From assembly GCA_031267575.1 (NCBI GenBank), contig JAIRYN010000030.1, forward strand, positions 1-64,000: DNA of 64,000 nt, read 5' to 3'. Both the position numbers and the translations under genes were made by a program. The notes under the pieces are model-generated. The model did not search any database, had not been told where the DNA came from, and saw nothing but the letters and a program-made list of their open reading frames with translations. The DNA is from Synergistaceae bacterium (lineage in GTDB: Bacteria; Synergistota; Synergistia; Synergistales; Aminobacteriaceae). Of the stretch, positions 43,404-51,416 are shown piece by piece (within the stretch, counting starts at the first letter, position 1; every line of letters starts with the position of its first letter).

Positions 43404-44303
43404 ATGAAACAAACGGTAAAAAAGTTCATGGTTTCAGCGGCGTTTTTCGTGGCGTTCCTGATATTTCTGATGGGGCGAAGCGTGTGGGCGGCTGTCCCTG
43501 ATCGCATTTTGTCGATAACCCCGGCGGGTACGGAGATTTTGTACGACCTTGGGCTTGGCGGCCGCGTGATTGGAGTGACAAAATATTGCAGTTGGCCTCC
43601 CGAAGCCCAGACAAAGCCGAGTCTGGGCGACATGATGCACGTCAACCTGGAGGTCGTCATGGGGATGACGCCGGACCTCGTCTTGGTGTCGAACATGAAC
43701 GTTCAGGTCGGCGAACAGGTCGGGGCCTTGGGATATCCGGTCGTGACGGTCTATCAAGACGATTTCGAGCAGATTTGCGACTCAATGCTGCGAGTCGGTC
43801 AGGCGTGCGGCGTCGAGGAGATGGCAAAACGCCGAATCGCGGAGCTGAGGGAATCGGTGCGGGCAAAGACGATTCCCTTGAGCGAAACGCCCCCTAAGGT
43901 GCTTATCGTCGTGGGGCGAGACCCGTCGGAGGAGGATGTGAGGAAAATTTACGTTGCCGGTCAAGTGGCTTTTTACAACGACCTGATAGCGAGAGCCGGC
44001 GGTGTGAACGCCTACGCCCAGGATGTCCCCTACGCGCAGATGTCGCGGGAGGGGCTATTGAGGGTAGACCCCGACGTGATCATCGAGCTGATTGGCGAAA
44101 GCGGCATGGAAGCCACGATGGAGATTCCGACGGATCACGTGATCTCTCAGTGGAAAGCTGTACCCGACCTCCGCGCCGCGCGGGAGGGACGAGTCGCCGT
44201 CATCAGGGGAGACTTTACGCTCAGGGCCGGGCCGCGATACCCACAGATTCTGGACGCCTTCATCACAATCATACGTGATGGCGTCCGCGAAATCTCTCAG
44301 TAA
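43404..44303 (+). CDS. btuF: Periplasmic corrinoid-binding protein BtuF-like
   Basis: 299 residues with signal peptide (about 1-29). Class III substrate-binding fold: RILSITPAGTEILYDLGLGG, GDMMHVNLEVVMGMTPDLV (first lobe), long backbone helix (VGQACGVEEMAKRRIAEL), second lobe IARAGGVNAYAQDV. The family binds B12 or Fe-siderophores; the cobalamin riboswitch directly upstream supports corrinoids. First gene of btuF-btuD-btuC-exbB-exbD-tonB. Confidence 0.9.
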   Translation: MKQTVKKFMVSAAFFVAFLIFLMGRSVWAAVPDRILSITPAGTEILYDLGLGGRVIGVTKYCSWPPEAQTKPSLGDMMHVNLEVVMGMTPDLVLVSNMNVQVGEQVGALGYPVVTVYQDDFEQICDSMLRVGQACGVEEMAKRRIAELRESVRAKTIPLSETPPKVLIVVGRDPSEEDVRKIYVAGQVAFYNDLIARAGGVNAYAQDVPYAQMSREGLLRVDPDVIIELIGESGMEATMEIPTDHVISQWKAVPDLRAAREGRVAVIRGDFTLRAGPRYPQILDAFITIIRDGVREISQ

Positions 44304-44321
44304 ACCAACGGTGAACCAACA

Positions 44322-45206
44322 GTGAGCCAACTGAGCCAAAAACGGAGCCAAACAAGAAAGATTATGGAGGAACGGCGGGCGACTTCTGGGGAGAGAGCGG
44401 AGAAAATCATCGAAGTATCCGGGCTGTCGATCTCTTTGGGTGGGAAGGCGGTTTTGCGTGATGTGTCCTGCGACGCGCGTAGGGGTGATTTTTTGTGCGT
44501 CGTGGGAAGAAACGGCGCGGGCAAGAGCACGCTCTTCAAATGCGTGTGCGGAGCTTACAAAAATTTTCGAGGGTCCGTGAAGCTCGCCGGAAAAGAAGCC
44601 GGAACAATGAGCGCGCGGGAGCGGGCGCGGGTTGTCGCCTATGTGCCCCAAAGCGTTCCGCCGGACATGCCCTACACCGTCCACGAATTTATGGAGATGT
44701 CGCGTTATCCCTGGCGAAATTTTTTCAGCTCCTCGCGGGAGGACCACCGGGCTGTCTCCGATGCCATCGCCCTAGCCGGCGTCGAGGAATTTGCCTCTCG
44801 CAAGATGCGGGACCTTTCGGGAGGCGAGCGTCAAAAGGTGATGATCGCCTCAGCCATCGCCCAGGAATCGGACGCGATATTGATGGACGAACCCACCACG
44901 TTCCTCGACTACTCGCATCAAGTCGAGACGATGGAGCTGATGACTCGCGTCAATAAAGAGAAAAACGTGGCGATGCTGATCGTTACTCACGATATTAACT
45001 TGGCGATGAGGGTCTCCGACAAAGTGCTAGGGCTCTCGGAGGGCCGCGTCGAATGGACCGGGACGCCTCATGGGCTCCAGGACTCTGGGCTGTTGTACTC
45101 GATTTTCGGGGTCACCTTCGAGCGGTATTTCGCGAGGCGTGAAGGCGTTTCCCCGTTATTCGCTCCCCTATTTACCCCCACGGGGTTCGCGCCTACGGGG
45201 CGCTGA
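44322..45206 (+). CDS. btuD: ABC transporter ATPase, corrinoid import (BtuD-like)
   Basis: 294 residues. Walker A GRNGAGKST, Q-loop AYVPQS, signature LSGGERQK, Walker B AILMDEPT, H-loop IVTHDIN. FecE/BtuD-type importer ATPase. GTG 44322 or ATG 44364 are both possible starts; the first ~20 residues are encoded by a repeat-rich stretch (AACCAACRGTGA-like). The C-terminal PLFTPTGFAPTGR tail also looks duplicated. Confidence 0.92.
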   Translation: MSQLSQKRSQTRKIMEERRATSGERAEKIIEVSGLSISLGGKAVLRDVSCDARRGDFLCVVGRNGAGKSTLFKCVCGAYKNFRGSVKLAGKEAGTMSARERARVVAYVPQSVPPDMPYTVHEFMEMSRYPWRNFFSSSREDHRAVSDAIALAGVEEFASRKMRDLSGGERQKVMIASAIAQESDAILMDEPTTFLDYSHQVETMELMTRVNKEKNVAMLIVTHDINLAMRVSDKVLGLSEGRVEWTGTPHGLQDSGLLYSIFGVTFERYFARREGVSPLFAPLFTPTGFAPTGR

Positions 45207-45245
45207 CGGATTCCAAGAGCGAGGGGACGGAAGAGGGGACGGAAA

Positions 45246-46223
45246 ATGAGATGGGGACGGGTTGTTTTGTTTCTAACGGTTTCCTTGGCCGCGCTTTTTG
45301 TCTGCCCTTGGATCGGCGTTCAAAGCATTTCGCCCTTTGACTTGATTAGCGGGGGAAACGCTCTAGAGGCAAGGATCTTTTGGCAGCTCCGTGTGCCCAG
45401 GGTATTAATGGCTTGGTGTGCCGGAGCCACTTTTGGTATCTGCGGCATGGTTTTTCAAGCCGTGTTTCGCAACCCTCTAGCGGAGCCCTCCTTGCTGGGG
45501 ATCTCGTCTGGAGCGGCCTTGGGAGCCGCTATTGCCATACGCTTAGGCCTGGCGGGGGGCTCGTCCGCCTCTCTCACCCTACCCGTCAGCGCGTTTCTGG
45601 GCGCGATGGTGTCGGTTGTCATTATTTCCGCTTTCGCCCAATTTTCCCGCGGCACCAGAGACGCGACGCTCCTTCTCGCCGGTGTCGCAATAAGCGCGTT
45701 GTATTCCAGCCTGATCATGGTATTTCAGTACACGGGCGGCGCTTCGGAGACCTACAAGCTGCTTTCGTGGACCATGGGAGGGATCAACTCGGTCGGCATG
45801 AAAGAGGGCCTTCGGGCGATACCGTCGCTTCTCATCGCGATTTCGCTGGCGATATACTACTCCACCGAGTTGGACCTGATGACCTTCGGAGACGAAATCG
45901 CCTCTTCGAAAGGTGTCGAGCTGGAGCGAACCAAGTGGATCATGTTTATGGGAATGTCGATGTCTATCGCGATCGTGGTGGCGAACTGCGGCCCAGTGGC
46001 ATTTCTAGGACTCATTGCGCCCCACGTGGCCCGGAACGCCACGGGACCGCGCCATTTGAGACTTACCATGATGACGGCCCTCGTGGGAGGCGCCGCGCTT
46101 CTCGTCTGCGATACGGTGGCCAGGACTCTGTGGGCTCCGGCAGACCTGCCCGTGGGCATCATCATTTCTTTCCTGGGAGCGCCGTTTTTTCTCTGGCTTC
46201 TTTTCGGCCCTCGCGCCGGATGA
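45246..46223 (+). CDS. btuC: ABC transporter permease, corrinoid import (BtuC-like)
   Basis: 325 residues, about ten TM helices of the FecCD family. Motifs: LRVPRVLMAWCAGATFGICGMVFQAVFRNPLAEPSLLG, GVAISALYSSLIM, and the C-terminal GPVAFLGLIAPHVAR. Partner of BtuD and BtuF in the inner membrane. Confidence 0.94.
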   Translation: MRWGRVVLFLTVSLAALFVCPWIGVQSISPFDLISGGNALEARIFWQLRVPRVLMAWCAGATFGICGMVFQAVFRNPLAEPSLLGISSGAALGAAIAIRLGLAGGSSASLTLPVSAFLGAMVSVVIISAFAQFSRGTRDATLLLAGVAISALYSSLIMVFQYTGGASETYKLLSWTMGGINSVGMKEGLRAIPSLLIAISLAIYYSTELDLMTFGDEIASSKGVELERTKWIMFMGMSMSIAIVVANCGPVAFLGLIAPHVARNATGPRHLRLTMMTALVGGAALLVCDTVARTLWAPADLPVGIIISFLGAPFFLWLLFGPRAG

Positions 46224-46374
46224 AAGAATCGAGGCAACCGTTCAAGCCCCCCATGCTCAACTCGCCTCTGACAAGTATTTTTATTGGGGGTTTCAGGGGG
46301 GCCAGTGAGGCCGCTTTTGGCTGAACGGGCTCTGCCCCCCTGAGCTTGAACAATTACGAATCGAGGCGTAATGA
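46224..46374. other. Spacer btuC-exbB with inverted G/C-rich repeat
   Basis: Carries the dispersed box GGGCTCTGCCCCCCTGAG (46327-46350, minus-strand orientation) and, upstream, CGTTCAAGCCCCCC (46239-46252), which can pair with it. This may attenuate transcription so that exbB-exbD-tonB is expressed less than btuFDC. Confidence 0.5.
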
Positions 46375-47073
46375 ATGGAATTCATAAATCTCGCGGTTTT
46401 CGATCAATTTCTGGAATATATGCGTTTAGGTGGGTCGATCATGTGGATTATCCTGGCCCTCTCCGTCTTGTCCGCGGCTGTCATCATCGAGAGGATTTTT
46501 TTCTTCGCCGTTTCGTCGGGAAACCTCAATAAATTAAAAGGTGTCTTTGACAGGTCCCTTGCTGATTCTGATTCAAATTCTGATTCAAATTCAGATTCAA
46601 ATAAAGGCAACGCTCCTCGTTTCGCAACCGGAAAAAGTTCCCTGCACCGCCTTTTCTCCGTGGCTTGCGAGCATTGGGAACTCGATGACGAAACATTGAA
46701 CTCGAAGCTGGATGGGACAATACGGGGAGAATTGTACGAGTGGGAGCGAAATCTTCCGATGCTGGAGATCGCCGCGCGGGTCGCTCCGCTTTTGGGGCTG
46801 CTGGGAACCGTCCTCGGAATGGTGGAGATGTTCGGCTCCATGAGCGTGGGGGGCGCCGTCGACGCTAGGGCTGTAACGGGTGGCATCTGGAAGGCGCTCT
46901 TCACCACCGTGGCAGGGCTGTCCGTCGCCATACCCGTGTTGCTGGTCCACGGCTTTTTGACCGGAGTGATAGATCGCGAGGAAGAAACTCTAGATCGAGC
47001 CGCAAGTTTCATTATAGATAAAAGAAGAGATAAAAGAAGAGAAAGGCGCAAAGAGAGGAACACCCCCTCATGA
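46375..47073 (+). CDS. exbB: ExbB/TolQ/MotA-family proton channel protein
   Basis: 232 residues, three TM helices (about 20-42, 128-150, 165-190). The proton-channel motif RVAPLLGLLGTVLGMVEMF and the C-terminal TVAGLSVAIPVLLVH are diagnostic. Energises TonB with ExbD. A 12 bp x 3 in-frame repeat (46567-46602) inserts Asp-Ser-Asn-Ser units in the cytosolic loop, and the C-terminus has a duplicated DKRR. Confidence 0.93.
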   Translation: MEFINLAVFDQFLEYMRLGGSIMWIILALSVLSAAVIIERIFFFAVSSGNLNKLKGVFDRSLADSDSNSDSNSDSNKGNAPRFATGKSSLHRLFSVACEHWELDDETLNSKLDGTIRGELYEWERNLPMLEIAARVAPLLGLLGTVLGMVEMFGSMSVGGAVDARAVTGGIWKALFTTVAGLSVAIPVLLVHGFLTGVIDREEETLDRAASFIIDKRRDKRRERRKERNTPS

Positions 47074-47474
47074 CGCGCCAAGGATCGCGCCGTGGGAGAA
47101 AACGCAAGGCCGTCGAGCTGGACATCACCTCCTTGATCGACGTTTTGTTTATGTTGATCATTTTCTTCGTGATCACCACGGCCTTTGTGCAGGGTTCGGT
47201 GAACGTGTCCCTGCCCAGCGGTACCCCTCCGCCGCTCTCGGACAGAGAGCAGATCGTGCTAACGATCACAAAAGACTCGGAAATCCTTTGGGCGGGCGAA
47301 AGATTGGCCAGCGAAGATCTGGCTCAACGCGTCATGGCGGCCCTGGCCGAAAGCGCCGATATCCTTCTGGCGGGCGACAGGGACGCACGTTACGGCAACG
47401 TGGCGGAGCTAATGGACCAGTTGCGCCGCCAGGGCGTCCCCAGCGTGGGGCTCGCTTTCGAGGGCGGCAATTGA
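47070..47474 (+). CDS. exbD: ExbD/TolR-family biopolymer transport protein
   Basis: 134 residues. Short cytosolic N-terminus (RKRKAVELDITSLIDVLFML) with the essential TM Asp, one TM helix (about 20-40), periplasmic domain to the end. Overlaps exbB by 4 bp and the tonB start by 4 bp (TTGA). Confidence 0.94.
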   Translation: MTRQGSRRGRKRKAVELDITSLIDVLFMLIIFFVITTAFVQGSVNVSLPSGTPPPLSDREQIVLTITKDSEILWAGERLASEDLAQRVMAALAESADILLAGDRDARYGNVAELMDQLRRQGVPSVGLAFEGGN

Positions 47475-48283
47475 GACGCGCGCTGGCCCTGTGCTTCAGC
47501 ATCCTCTTTCACGTCGCGCTGATGGCTTTGATGGGACTGATACCGGAAGGCGGAAGCGAACTCCTTCCGCGGGAGGTCATGCGGGTTTCCCTCGCCGCTG
47601 CGCGAGGGGAAAAGCCGGGCGACGACGGTGGCGTTTCCGCTGCCGGGGGCCTTTCATCCGCGACGCGGCCTTTTTCCGATTCCGATGCTGAATCGACAGA
47701 ACGTCCTGCTTCGCCCACGCTCACAAAAACGCCGACTCAGCCGGTCCGAGCTCAGAGCACGACGCCTAAGCCCCAACCAAAATCTCAACCCAAACCTCAG
47801 GCGAGCGCCACGAAACCCAAAACGCCCCCCCAACCCGCGCGACAAAACCCAATAGAGGAAAAAGCCACGTTGCCCGCCACCAACTCCGCGAGGTCCGGTG
47901 AGGCGGAATCCACCGCCTCGCGAGTGGCTCCTATCGGGTCCGGCGGAGGAAGCGGGGGCAGAGGCGGCAACGGAACAGGCGCGCGGACAAGGGGCGCGGG
48001 CGGCGGAGTGGTCGACGCGTCGCGTTTGAGGGTAACGAAAAAAGTCACCGCGGAATACCCAATGATAAGCCGTAAAAGGAAGGATCAGGGAACCGTGGTT
48101 CTCCTTCTGAGCATCAAAACCGGGCGCGTGGCCTCGGTCGAAATCGAGAAAAGCAGCGGCCACTCCGCTCTCGACCAGTCGGCAAAAAAAGCTGTTTCCG
48201 CCTGGGAGTTCGACGTGTCGGGTTTTGGAGACTCCCTCACCGCGCGTTTGTCGGTGGTCTTTTCGCTGACGGGGCAAAAGTGA
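47471..48283 (+). CDS. tonB: TonB energy transducer
   Basis: 270 residues from TTG 47471, which overlaps the exbD stop. N-terminal TM (about 5-25, ALALCFSILFHVALMALMG) with the conserved His, a Pro/Lys-rich periplasmic rod (about 75-130), a Gly-rich hinge, and the C-terminal TonB fold (about 185-270: VTAEYPMISRKRKDQGTVVLLL and SALDQSAKKAVSAWEF). Couples ExbBD to the outer-membrane receptor. Its stop is part of a 13-bp tandem array. Confidence 0.93.
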   Translation: MRRALALCFSILFHVALMALMGLIPEGGSELLPREVMRVSLAAARGEKPGDDGGVSAAGGLSSATRPFSDSDAESTERPASPTLTKTPTQPVRAQSTTPKPQPKSQPKPQASATKPKTPPQPARQNPIEEKATLPATNSARSGEAESTASRVAPIGSGGGSGGRGGNGTGARTRGAGGGVVDASRLRVTKKVTAEYPMISRKRKDQGTVVLLLSIKTGRVASVEIEKSSGHSALDQSAKKAVSAWEFDVSGFGDSLTARLSVVFSLTGQK

Positions 48284-48335
48284 GCTATAAAAGTGAGCTA
48301 TTAAAGTTAGCTATCTATTAAAGTAAGCTATTCAG
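48276..48335. repeat. 13-bp tandem array on the tonB stop codon
   Basis: AAAAGTGAGCTAT at 48276 and 48289, then a third near copy at 48302-48314 and a degenerate fourth. The first copy contains the tonB TGA. A small ACACA/TGTGT palindrome follows (about 48357-48368) in the convergent spacer before the MATE gene. Confidence 0.9.
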
Positions 48336-48444
48336 GAGATTGCTACTGAAAACCTACACAAATGTGTAATAGTCCAGATTTTTCCTTCTTCATCCTTCCA
48401 TCATCGCGACATCGCGACTGACGGCGACTATTGATTTGCCCATT

Positions 48445-49836
48445 TTAAATGTTTTCCCTTTCGGCGGGGATGACTTTCTGGGGGATGATTTTCTGAATGT
48501 AAATACGTTTTAGAAAGAGCGCCGCGACAATGGAGGCGCTAACTTCTGATAAAATAAACGCCCACCAAACATTATTCGCATCAAAGAGCTTCACGAAGAC
48601 ATAAAGCACTGGTAAAAGGAAAATCGCGACCCGCAGCAAAGTCACGATGAGACTGTAGATACCGTTGCCGAGAGCCTGGTAAATGCCCTGCGCGATGATC
48701 GAAAACGCCGCGAAAATATAACCCAGGCTGATAATCCGTAAAGCGGGAACTCCAATGGCCAGCAGCTCGTCGGAAGCATCGAATAGGAAAAGGATTCGCG
48801 TGGCCAGCACATGCACCAGAACCATGCCAGCCAGCAGGATAGCGACAGCATAAATCATGCCGAATTTAAATGTATCGTCGACGCGTTTCTTGTTTTTTGC
48901 GCCGTAGTTGAACGCGCCTATGGCAATCACCCCGTTATTGAGGCCAAAAGCCGGCATAAATATGAATCCCTGCACTTTGATATAGATGCCAAACGCGGCA
49001 ACCATTGTGGAAGAGACGCGGATCAGAATAAGATTGACGCCAAGAGCCATCAGAGAGTTAAGCGCCTGCATGACAATGGCCGGGGCACTGATTCGGTAAA
49101 TTTCTACAATCATTTTTCTGTCGGGCCGAAAGCCTTTGAAGTGAAAATGAACTTCCTCGTTTCTTGTTAGATTGAAATATATCGCAATGACCATTGCTAC
49201 GATCTGTCCAGCAACGGTAGCGACAGCCGCACCGATAACCTCCATCCTCGGGAAACCACACAAACCGAAAATCAAAATGGGGTCGAAGATGATATTGATG
49301 GCCGCGCCCACAAGTTGAGAAACCATCGAAAGCATTGTTTTCCCTGTAGATTGTAGGATGCGCTGTAGGATAACCTGCCCCACCGATCCGAATGAAAAGA
49401 CCATGCAGATGGTCAGGTAATCTACGCCAAGTCGGGCAATCTCCGCGTCAGAGGTTTGCCATGCGAAATAGCTCTTTGTAAAAAACAGCCCCAAAATCAA
49501 AAACAATAAATACGTCATTATGGCGAGGAATATGCCGTTGGATGCCACACTATCGACGCCTTTCCTATTTTTGGCGCCCAAGAGCCGCGACAAAATAGCG
49601 CTGACGCCGGCGGCAGTACCGACCGTTATGGCAATGATCAACAGTTGAATTGGAAACGCGAGAGATACCGCCGTCAACGCATTTTCACTAACATGAGCGA
49701 CAAACAGACTGTCCACAACGTTATAAAATGCCTCCATAACCATAGATAACATTAACGGTAAAGACATTGTGAACAATAGCTTCCCCACCGGAGCCGTCGC
49801 CATTTTGTTTTGCTGGAGAGCTTTTTCTGAAACCAT
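48445..49836 (-). CDS. MATE-family multidrug efflux transporter
   Basis: 463 residues, twelve TM helices in two MatE halves. N-terminal PVGKLLFTMSLPLMLSMVMEAFYNVVDSLFVA and second-half SAPAIVMQALNSLMALGVNLIL are typical of the DinF/NorM-like superfamily. Exports cationic compounds driven by sodium or protons. Transcribed towards tonB. Its upstream spacer contains two operator-like palindromes (49883-49910 and 49921-49939). Confidence 0.93.
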   Translation of the reverse strand: MVSEKALQQNKMATAPVGKLLFTMSLPLMLSMVMEAFYNVVDSLFVAHVSENALTAVSLAFPIQLLIIAITVGTAAGVSAILSRLLGAKNRKGVDSVASNGIFLAIMTYLLFLILGLFFTKSYFAWQTSDAEIARLGVDYLTICMVFSFGSVGQVILQRILQSTGKTMLSMVSQLVGAAINIIFDPILIFGLCGFPRMEVIGAAVATVAGQIVAMVIAIYFNLTRNEEVHFHFKGFRPDRKMIVEIYRISAPAIVMQALNSLMALGVNLILIRVSSTMVAAFGIYIKVQGFIFMPAFGLNNGVIAIGAFNYGAKNKKRVDDTFKFGMIYAVAILLAGMVLVHVLATRILFLFDASDELLAIGVPALRIISLGYIFAAFSIIAQGIYQALGNGIYSLIVTLLRVAIFLLPVLYVFVKLFDANNVWWAFILSEVSASIVAALFLKRIYIQKIIPQKVIPAERENI

Positions 49837-50342
49837 AAAAATACCACCCTTCTTGCGATTTTGGACAAAAACAACGAACGGCGTCAGTCAACTGGACTTA
49901 CGTGACTGACACCGCTCGCTGTGTTATCTATGTTAACACTTTTCTTTCGGAAATATAAGAATATACATTTAAAATGCAAACAACGCCACTATCCTGATAA
50001 GTCATTTTCAGTCATTGATTCGCTGTGCATCTGCAATCGGTCTTGTAGTGACAGGTTATAAAATCGCTACAGCATTAGGCGAATATCTGACGATACGTAC
50101 AGATAAATGTGCTATACTAATTTCACAACGTGTTGTATGAATCACGTAGACCCAGTCGATTTATGGAGTGCGTTGTTTTTCATAGAAACATCTGAAACAG
50201 AGGATGCGTTGAGATTGCGCAAGATCAGGCGCTGCTTGAAAACAGTATGTAACTCTTCCATAAATTCGGCGTTTGCGAAAAATTCATCACTATAAAACTC
50301 CTACGAAGCTCGAGATCGAAGATAGAAAGGAATGGGAACGCG
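49837..50342. other. 506-bp divergent spacer with operator-like palindromes
   Basis: GTCAGTCA (49883-49890) / TGACTGAC (49903-49910) and GTGTTA (49921-49926) / TAACAC (49934-49939) are perfect inverted repeats close to the MATE gene start; they could bind a TetR- or MarR-type repressor. A TATACT at about 50112-50117 may serve carD. A 62-codon plus frame (50107-50295) has no family resemblance and I do not call it. Confidence 0.55.
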
Positions 50343-50876
50343 ATGACGTACAGGGTAAATGACGCCGTTTTGTATGGCGCTCAGGGAGTATGTAGAATAG
50401 CAGAAATCTCGGAAAAAGATTTATGTGGAAAACCCATTGAGTATTATGTCCTCAAGCCTGTCTATGATAGCAAAGCCACCATATTCATTCCTGTAAACAG
50501 CGAGACGGCATCCTCGAACATGCGCCCCATCATGTCCGCCGAGCAAGCGCGCGCTCTGATCAAAACTATGCCAAATGTGGATTCGATCTGGATAGAAGAG
50601 GATGTAGCCCGCAGAACTCACTATCAGGAAATACTCCTCGGTTGTGACCGGATGGAACTTATAAAACTCATCAAAACATTGTATCTGCGTCAGCGAAAGC
50701 AAAAAGATAGTGGCAAAGAGATGCATCTCGCCGAGAAACACATGTTGAAGGAAGCCGAAAAAATACTTCACGGAGAGTTTGCTTATGTGCTCAATATAAA
50801 ATATGAACAGGTTCTCTCTTTTATAACTGATCAAATAAAGCTCACTGATCAGATAAAGTTCGAGGACAAAATTTAA
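50343..50876 (+). CDS. CarD-family transcriptional regulator
   Basis: 177 residues. The N-terminal RNA-polymerase-interacting domain (MTYRVNDAVLYGAQGVCRIAEI and YYVLKPVYDSKATIFIPV) is followed by a helical DNA-binding part (about 75-160). CarD proteins bind the RNAP beta subunit and modulate promoter opening. AAAGGAATGGGAACGCG precedes the ATG. The last 20 codons contain a 15-bp duplication (TDQIK units). Confidence 0.9.
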   Translation: MTYRVNDAVLYGAQGVCRIAEISEKDLCGKPIEYYVLKPVYDSKATIFIPVNSETASSNMRPIMSAEQARALIKTMPNVDSIWIEEDVARRTHYQEILLGCDRMELIKLIKTLYLRQRKQKDSGKEMHLAEKHMLKEAEKILHGEFAYVLNIKYEQVLSFITDQIKLTDQIKFEDKI

Positions 50877-50888
50877 GGAAATTACGAA

Positions 50889-50948
50889 AAGGAAGCGAAG
50901 GCCACGTGGATCTCCGCCGCGATGTCCTGCCTAAAAATGTCGGCATAA
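50889..50948 (+). pseudogene. Remnant of a yhdT-like gene
   Basis: Reads KEAKATWISAAMSCLKMSA then stop. The first 12 residues and 27 of 32 bases match the start of the intact yhdT gene at 51184 (KEAKATWIVTAI). It lacks the start and all of the membrane segments. Suggests a duplicated or recombined copy just upstream of the intact gene. The rest of 50949-51141 shows no gene. Confidence 0.55.
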
Positions 50949-51141
50949 AAGACCCTCTCCTTCTTTTGATCTTACTTTTGATCTTAAAATAATTACATCG
51001 TAATCAGCTCGGATTCGAACAGTTTTTCAACATATATCGCTATATATCGCTCGCTGCGATCTCTGAAGCATGATTAGTTAGGCTATAATCACATTCCAGA
51101 GTTCCGCGAACAAAAACAACTAGACAAACAAGGGAGGTTTT

Positions 51142-51411
51142 GTGGTGGAGAAAATGAGCTATAGGGAAAAGTTCATCCAAATGAACAAAGAAGCAAAGGC
51201 CACATGGATCGTCACCGCGATTCTTATCGCGTTCTGGTGGATAGCGGGATTCGGGACAGCGAGCATTGACTATACTCTCTTTTATATGCCCGGCTGGTTT
51301 GTGCTAAGTAATTTTGGAATATGGATATTGTCCATCGTTTTAGTATGGGTCTTGACGGTGAAAGTGTTCAAGGATTTCAGCCTCGAAGACGAGGAAACGA
51401 CAAAGGAGTAA
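51142..51411 (+). CDS. yhdT: YhdT-family small membrane protein (PanF partner)
   Basis: 89 residues, two TM helices (about 22-38 and 50-72). YhdT/DUF997 proteins are encoded directly before panF in many bacteria and are thought to assist the pantothenate symporter. GTG 51142 with GGAGG upstream. Only 5 bp separate its stop from the panF start. Confidence 0.88.
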   Translation: MVEKMSYREKFIQMNKEAKATWIVTAILIAFWWIAGFGTASIDYTLFYMPGWFVLSNFGIWILSIVLVWVLTVKVFKDFSLEDEETTKE

Positions 51412-51416
51412 ATAAA

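Noticed and set aside
43280-43501. 73-codon frame between riboswitch and btuF
   Set aside because: Overlaps the expression-platform hairpin and the btuF signal-peptide region in another frame. Not a leader peptide of any recognised type.
50107-50295. Small 62-codon frame before carD
   Set aside because: No ribosome binding site, Cys-rich mixed composition, no resemblance to a family; more likely part of the carD leader.
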